A stretch of 64,000 bases of DNA from positions 3,100,001 through 3,164,000 of the forward strand of contig NC_013235.1 of assembly GCF_000024365.1 (NCBI RefSeq), in the 5' to 3' direction. This DNA comes from Nakamurella multipartita DSM 44233 (GTDB taxonomy: Bacteria > Actinomycetota > Actinomycetes > Mycobacteriales > Nakamurellaceae). Numbering within the stretch: position 1 is the stretch's first letter; each line of letters starts with the position of its first letter. Below the pieces are notes generated by a model that was not told the origin of the DNA, made no database searches, and saw nothing but the letters and a program-made list of their open reading frames with translations. Positions 60,581 to 64,000 of the stretch are shown in pieces. The position numbers and the translations under genes were made by a program.

Positions 60581-62026
60581 GGCTCTTCGCTTTGAAGCTG
60601 GGTGGGGGTTTGATCCCGGGGCGACACGCCGGGGCTGAGATGCGCTGATGTGGGGCCTGGGGTCCTCACGATCCGTGTTCACCGCCAAGTGAATGCGACC
60701 CGTGAGGAAGGCCCCAGGTGAGCGATGACGTTACCGGTGTGTTCGTGCTGCCCGGATTCCGGGTGGTGTCCAGCGACGTGCTCGACGACGAATGGCACCT
60801 GCTTGTGGAAACGCGGCGGGAGCCGACGGGCTGCCCGACCTGCGGCGCGGTCGCCCGAGTCAAGGACCGGCGCACGGTGACCGTGCGGGACCTGCCGGCC
60901 GGCGGTGTGCCGGTCGTTCTCCGTTGGTGCAAGCGGATTTTCGAGTGTCGATACGGGTTGTGCGAGAAGAAGACCTGGACCGAGCAACACGACGCGATCG
61001 CCCCGCGTGTGGTGCTCACCGACCGTGCGCAGCAGTGGGCGTTCGAGCAGGTCGGCCACCACGACCGGGCCGTGTCCCGGGTCGCGGCCCAACTCGGCGT
61101 GTCCTGGCACACGATCATGACCCAGGTCGTTGACCGCGGCACCCCGCTGGTCGAGGACCCGGACCGGCTGGCCGGGGTGAGCGCGGTCGGGGTCGACGAG
61201 ACCTCGTTCCTGCGGGCCACCGGCACCCGGCACACCCAGTACGCCACCGGCGTCGCCGACCTGACCCCGGGCCGCCCACCGCGGCTGCTGGACGTCGTAC
61301 CGGGCCGCTCCGGCCGAGTCCTGGGCGACTGGCTGACCGACCGCGACGAGGCCTGGCGGTCCGCCGTTCTGACCGCGTCGCTGGACCCGTTCCGCGGTTA
61401 TGCCACCGCGCTCTCGGCGCATCTACCTGCGACGACGCGCGTGCTGGACGCCTTCCACATCGTCAAGATCGTGCTTCTCGCGGTCGACCAGGTCCGCCGC
61501 CGCGTGCAGCAGGACACCACCGGGCACCGCGGCCGGGCCGGCGACCCGCTGTACCGGGTACGACGGATCCTGCGGCGCCGCTACGACCGGCTCACCGACC
61601 GGCAACTGGTCCGACTGCGGGCCGCACTGACCGACGCGGACACGCACGAGGAGATCACCGCCGCCTGGCTCGTCGCGCAGAACGTCATGCAGGCCTACGC
61701 CAACCCCGACCGGGCCGCCGGACGCGCCGCGGCCGAGCAGGTCATCACCCTGGCCAAGACCTGCCCGGTTCCCGAGATCGCCCGCTTCGGGCGCACTCTG
61801 GTCGCGTGGCGGACCGAGTACCTGGCCCGGTTCGACAACCCCGCCCTATCCAACGGACCCACCGAGAACCTCAACCTGAAGATCAAGAACACCAAACGGA
61901 TCGCCCGCGGCTACCGATCGTTCGCCAACTACCGTCTGCGACTACTTCTCAACCACGGCCTCATCAGGCAAGATCAACAACCGGCACGGATCCGACCACA
62001 CCGACCCAGGTTGATTGCGTAGAGCC
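60581..62026 (+). mobile_element. ISL3-family insertion sequence
   Basis: A 1,446-bp element. The left end GGCTCTTCGCTTTGAAGCTG and the reversed right end GGCTCTACGCAATCAACCTG are inverted repeats (about 20 of the first 26 bases match). An eight-base direct repeat GGTAAAGC flanks it (60573-60580 and 62027-62034), the ISL3 duplication length. It carries one intact transposase gene and interrupts a gene on the other strand. Confidence 0.93.
60718..62022 (+). CDS. ISL3-family transposase
   Basis: A 434-residue transposase: N-terminal zinc finger CPTCG with a downstream paired C(x)nC group, HTH VSRVAAQLGVSWHTIM, DDE core with Asp in VGVDETSF, Asp in RVLDAFHIVKI and Glu in SNGPTENLNLKIKNTKRIARGYRSFANYRLRLLL. 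The start is the GTG at 60718 after GAGGAAGG. The gene is intact. Confidence 0.94.
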   Translation: MSDDVTGVFVLPGFRVVSSDVLDDEWHLLVETRREPTGCPTCGAVARVKDRRTVTVRDLPAGGVPVVLRWCKRIFECRYGLCEKKTWTEQHDAIAPRVVLTDRAQQWAFEQVGHHDRAVSRVAAQLGVSWHTIMTQVVDRGTPLVEDPDRLAGVSAVGVDETSFLRATGTRHTQYATGVADLTPGRPPRLLDVVPGRSGRVLGDWLTDRDEAWRSAVLTASLDPFRGYATALSAHLPATTRVLDAFHIVKIVLLAVDQVRRRVQQDTTGHRGRAGDPLYRVRRILRRRYDRLTDRQLVRLRAALTDADTHEEITAAWLVAQNVMQAYANPDRAAGRAAAEQVITLAKTCPVPEIARFGRTLVAWRTEYLARFDNPALSNGPTENLNLKIKNTKRIARGYRSFANYRLRLLLNHGLIRQDQQPARIRPHRPRLIA

Positions 62027-62080
62027 GGTAAAGCTCGGTCCCCGGCTGGGCGCAACGTAGCACCATGCATTCGGTCGCGG

Positions 62081-62434
62081 TCATCTCGAAGCCGCCGCCC
62101 AGTCCGAGGGCTTCGACGGTGCAGCGAGGTGATCGGCGGCGACCGGCCGGCCGTCGAGCATCGATGCGGCGTAAAACGTCATCCAGGCGCCGGGCGCAAA
62201 GGCCATCGTCGCGTACGGCTCGTCCCGCGGAATGCGCCTGACTCTGTCATCGTCGGCCGGGTCGATGCGACTGTAAGTCCACGCTGTCAGTACGCCGTCC
62301 GTGATTTCCATTCGGTCGGCTCTAAGCATGACTTCCCGGCCATCAGGTAGACCCACCGACCAATACATTGACCCGTATTGGTCGCAGTACTTATCGCCGG
62401 ATAGCGCGAACTGAAGCACGCGTGATTCTGTCAT
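62081..62434 (-). CDS. Small hypothetical protein upstream of the interrupted gene
   Basis: A 117-residue soluble protein: ESRVLQFALSGDKYCDQYGSMYWSVGLPDGREVMLRADRMEITDGVLTAWTY, then YATMAFAPGAWMTFYAASMLDGRPVAADHL. Alternating strand patterns suggest a small beta-sheet protein. AAGGGGG lies upstream; either the ATG at 62434 or that at 62440 can serve as start. It ends 14 bases before the start of the gene broken by ISL3, so they were probably an operon. No family recognised. Confidence 0.55.
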   Translation of the reverse strand: MTESRVLQFALSGDKYCDQYGSMYWSVGLPDGREVMLRADRMEITDGVLTAWTYSRIDPADDDRVRRIPRDEPYATMAFAPGAWMTFYAASMLDGRPVAADHLAAPSKPSDWAAASR

Positions 62435-62629
62435 CGCCATGGCCCCCCTTGTCGAGGCGCCCATCATCCGGCGCGCGGGGACCATCCGCATCTGACCCAG
62501 GTGTCAATTTCCGCGGCCAATGCGACGCGTTGCTACCGAGAGTTGCGGTATTCCGACTCCATCGGCGTTTCCCCGCCGCGCCCGCCTTGCCGACGTGACC
62601 ATCGGTGAGCGAGTGACGAGGGGCGCATC

Positions 62630-62962
62630 TTGACGCGGGCCTCGATACTCGGCACCGTGACCTCCCTGGCCAGGCCTGACCATGACGAGCTGGACGACAA
62701 CACTGCGCGGGTCGCGACCATCATCGCCATGGCCGTCCGCAACGCGCTCGAGGAGATCCACGGCGGTGGGATCGAGGACAGCCTGACCGACCGTCAGATG
62801 GCCAAGATCAACCCCATCGTCCGCAACGCGGTGGCCACCACCGTGCACGCCTACTTCGCGCCCGAGGACGATGTCAAGGCGGCGCGATGGCTGCGCTTTC
62901 AAGCCATGCTCGTGCCGGACTACTGGGAACGGCCGCGCATCGTCGATGACTACTACGACTGA
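62630..62962 (+). CDS. Small hypothetical protein (110 aa)
   Basis: A 110-residue helical, acidic protein: ATIIAMAVRNALEEIHGGGIEDSLTDRQMAKINPIVRNAVATTVHAYFAPEDDVKAARWLRFQAM, ending YWERPRIVDDYYD. No membrane helix or cysteine. GAGGGG lies upstream of the TTG at 62630; GTG 62657 is an alternative start. No family recognised. Confidence 0.55.
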   Translation: MTRASILGTVTSLARPDHDELDDNTARVATIIAMAVRNALEEIHGGGIEDSLTDRQMAKINPIVRNAVATTVHAYFAPEDDVKAARWLRFQAMLVPDYWERPRIVDDYYD

Positions 62963-63056
62963 CAAGAGCCGCGTTTCCGCAGGTCAGGTGCCTATCCGGC
63001 AACGAGCCGAGTCCTGCCGGTCGCGGGCTCCGGGTGAAGGACGGCATTACGGCCCG

Positions 63057-63854
63057 TCACCCGAACGTGCATATTTTGCGTATCCGCAGGTTGCACCGGG
63101 CACACCGACCGTTCCCGTTCCGCAGATCCGTCACCCCACCCTTGGCCACCGCCACCGCATGATCAACATGACGGATCGGCGCCCCACACCACGGGGTACG
63201 ACACAGCTGATCCCGAAGCGTGAGGAAGGTGCGGGCCACCTCGGGGAAATCCCGTTTGCGGGCGTCGGTCCCGGCCAACTCCCCCGTCTCCGGGTTCGTA
63301 TACAACCGCCGCACCCACACCTTGGTCTTGCTGTCGGCCCGGACCAGGTCCCGGGCCACCGGCGCCGGGACCGGCCCGTACCCGACGACCTGCGCCGGCT
63401 CATCATCACCGTCGAGCAGGGTCCGGTCGGTCATCACCACATGCAATTCGATACCCGGCACCTCCGCTGCACCCTCGCCCGGAGTCAGCACCCGCCGCAC
63501 CAGCTCATCAGCCATGATCTGACCCTTGCTCCGATGCTCGTCCGGGTCGACCGCCCCGGCCAGCGCCGCCCGATGCAACGCCCCGAACACCGCCACCCCC
63601 TGCACCGTCGGCAGCAACGCCGTCACATACGCCATACAGTCCGGCGCCGGCCGGATACTCACCCGCCGATCCACCGCCAGCAACCGGGCCCGCTGCGAGA
63701 CCGCGAACGCATCAGTCAACCGGGCCTGCGCCGCCGCCACAGCCCCCTTCACTCGCTCCAATGCGGACAGCAGCTCGATCCGCTCAGGGTCGGACGCCGC
63801 ATTCAGGGCAGCCAGTTCCGCAACCATCGCGGAGATCTGCTGGCAGCTCGACAT
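63057..63854 (-). pseudogene. DUF222/HNH endonuclease paralogue with internal deletion
   Basis: A 265-residue version of the 16585-17898 gene. The N-terminal part ends at TDAFAVSQRARLLAV and jumps straight to DRRVSIRPAPDCMAYVTALLP. The full-length copy has about 119 residues between these points (about residues 60-178). The HNH part CRTPWCGAPIRHVDHAVAVAKGG and GRCARCN is kept, but the C-terminus stops shortly after with an unrelated RIRKICTFG. The deletion is in frame. Function is doubtful because part of DUF222 and the C-terminal tail are gone. Confidence 0.8.
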
Positions 63855-64000
63855 GTGTTTGATTTTAGTCGATTCACCTCAGGTTATATACGATATCGAC
63901 CATCTCAACTGCCTCGACATCACCGGTCGTTCGCGGAAACCGCCCTGGGCCAGCATTTCTCGGACGCCGCTGGCCATTTACCCCGCGGTCGGCGAATCCA
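63855..64000. other. Window end, no gene identified
   Basis: The last 146 bases contain an A/T-rich stretch upstream of the HNH paralogue (GATTTTAGTCGATTC) and no supportable gene. A gene may begin beyond the window. Confidence 0.4.

Larger units (their letters stand above)
60151..62066 (-). pseudogene. Small zinc-binding-like gene interrupted by ISL3 element
   Basis: The 3' part (60151-60580) encodes LYRYVPGGPGGPLIDEVYCAEHWREMTSG and then LPVLIGSTDVVRAGGTPWNGQRYARIGLN and LDQIEKRFGFG. Its 5' part lies beyond the ISL3 element: ATG 62066 reads MVLRCAQPGTE. Removing the element and one copy of GGTAAAGC joins the parts in frame to a 153-residue protein. Cys5 and the CAEHW group could bind zinc. 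The present product would start inside the IS or at an internal ATG, so it is probably inactive. No family recognised. Confidence 0.75.

Noticed and set aside
1-64000. tRNA, rRNA or CRISPR loci
   Set aside because: No sequence with a tRNA T-arm, rRNA or CRISPR pattern was seen in reading the window.

Overview
The window looks like chromosomal DNA of a high-GC actinobacterium. Third codon positions are strongly G/C, GTG and TTG starts are common, and several families are typical of actinobacteria: two DUF222/13E12-type HNH nucleases, a DUF5996 protein, an MmpS-like lipoprotein, a DUF6186-like small membrane protein and LAL-type LuxR regulation. A Nakamurella-like (Frankineae) host is my guess, not a demonstration. 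I recognised no rRNA, tRNA or CRISPR array.

Region 1 (1-31 kb) is mostly ordinary chromosome: small operons of enzymes, transporters and one-component regulators (ArsR, HxlR, XRE-cupin, MarR), several with clear palindromic operators. It contains an IS110-type element at about 5673-7136 whose 5' leader looks like a guide ('bridge') RNA. Two gene pairs (7685-10038 and 18231-19759) each combine a protein carrying an N-terminal LQRxxGNRxV motif and an HExxH zinc site with an ATGA-coupled partner. The first pair continues into a MidA-like methyltransferase/TPR protein and a YbjN-domain protein. Decayed genes (two GNATs, an M20 amidohydrolase, a YchJ fragment) lie between the intact ones.

Region 2 (31.2-34.4 kb) is island-like: a zinc-ribbon protein, a short ORF with an internal stop, a perfect 28-bp palindrome, a second long inverted repeat, a truncated YhcG/DUF1016 gene, a frameshifted tyrosine recombinase and a four-helix membrane protein.

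Region 3 (34.6-50.6 kb) is the most unusual part. It is a one-strand cluster reading, in transcription order, LAL-type LuxR regulator, HExxH protein, alpha/beta-hydrolase-like plus propeller-like protein, CYTH protein, a 780-aa protein with an H...SDGC motif, and a giant beta-rich protein. The giant gene is split by an IS3-family element. Removing the element and one copy of its TAG target duplication restores one open frame of about 1,876 codons. I do not recognise this cluster as a described system.

Region 4 (50.9-64 kb) is an insertion-sequence cluster: IS1182, IS256, IS21 and ISL3 family elements, most with definable ends and target duplications. Between them are small secreted or lipoprotein genes, an NlpC/P60-like protein and small hypothetical genes. 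The ISL3 element interrupts a small gene eleven codons after its start, and the reading frame can be reconstructed. The window closes with a DUF222 HNH paralogue that has lost an internal block of about 119 residues.
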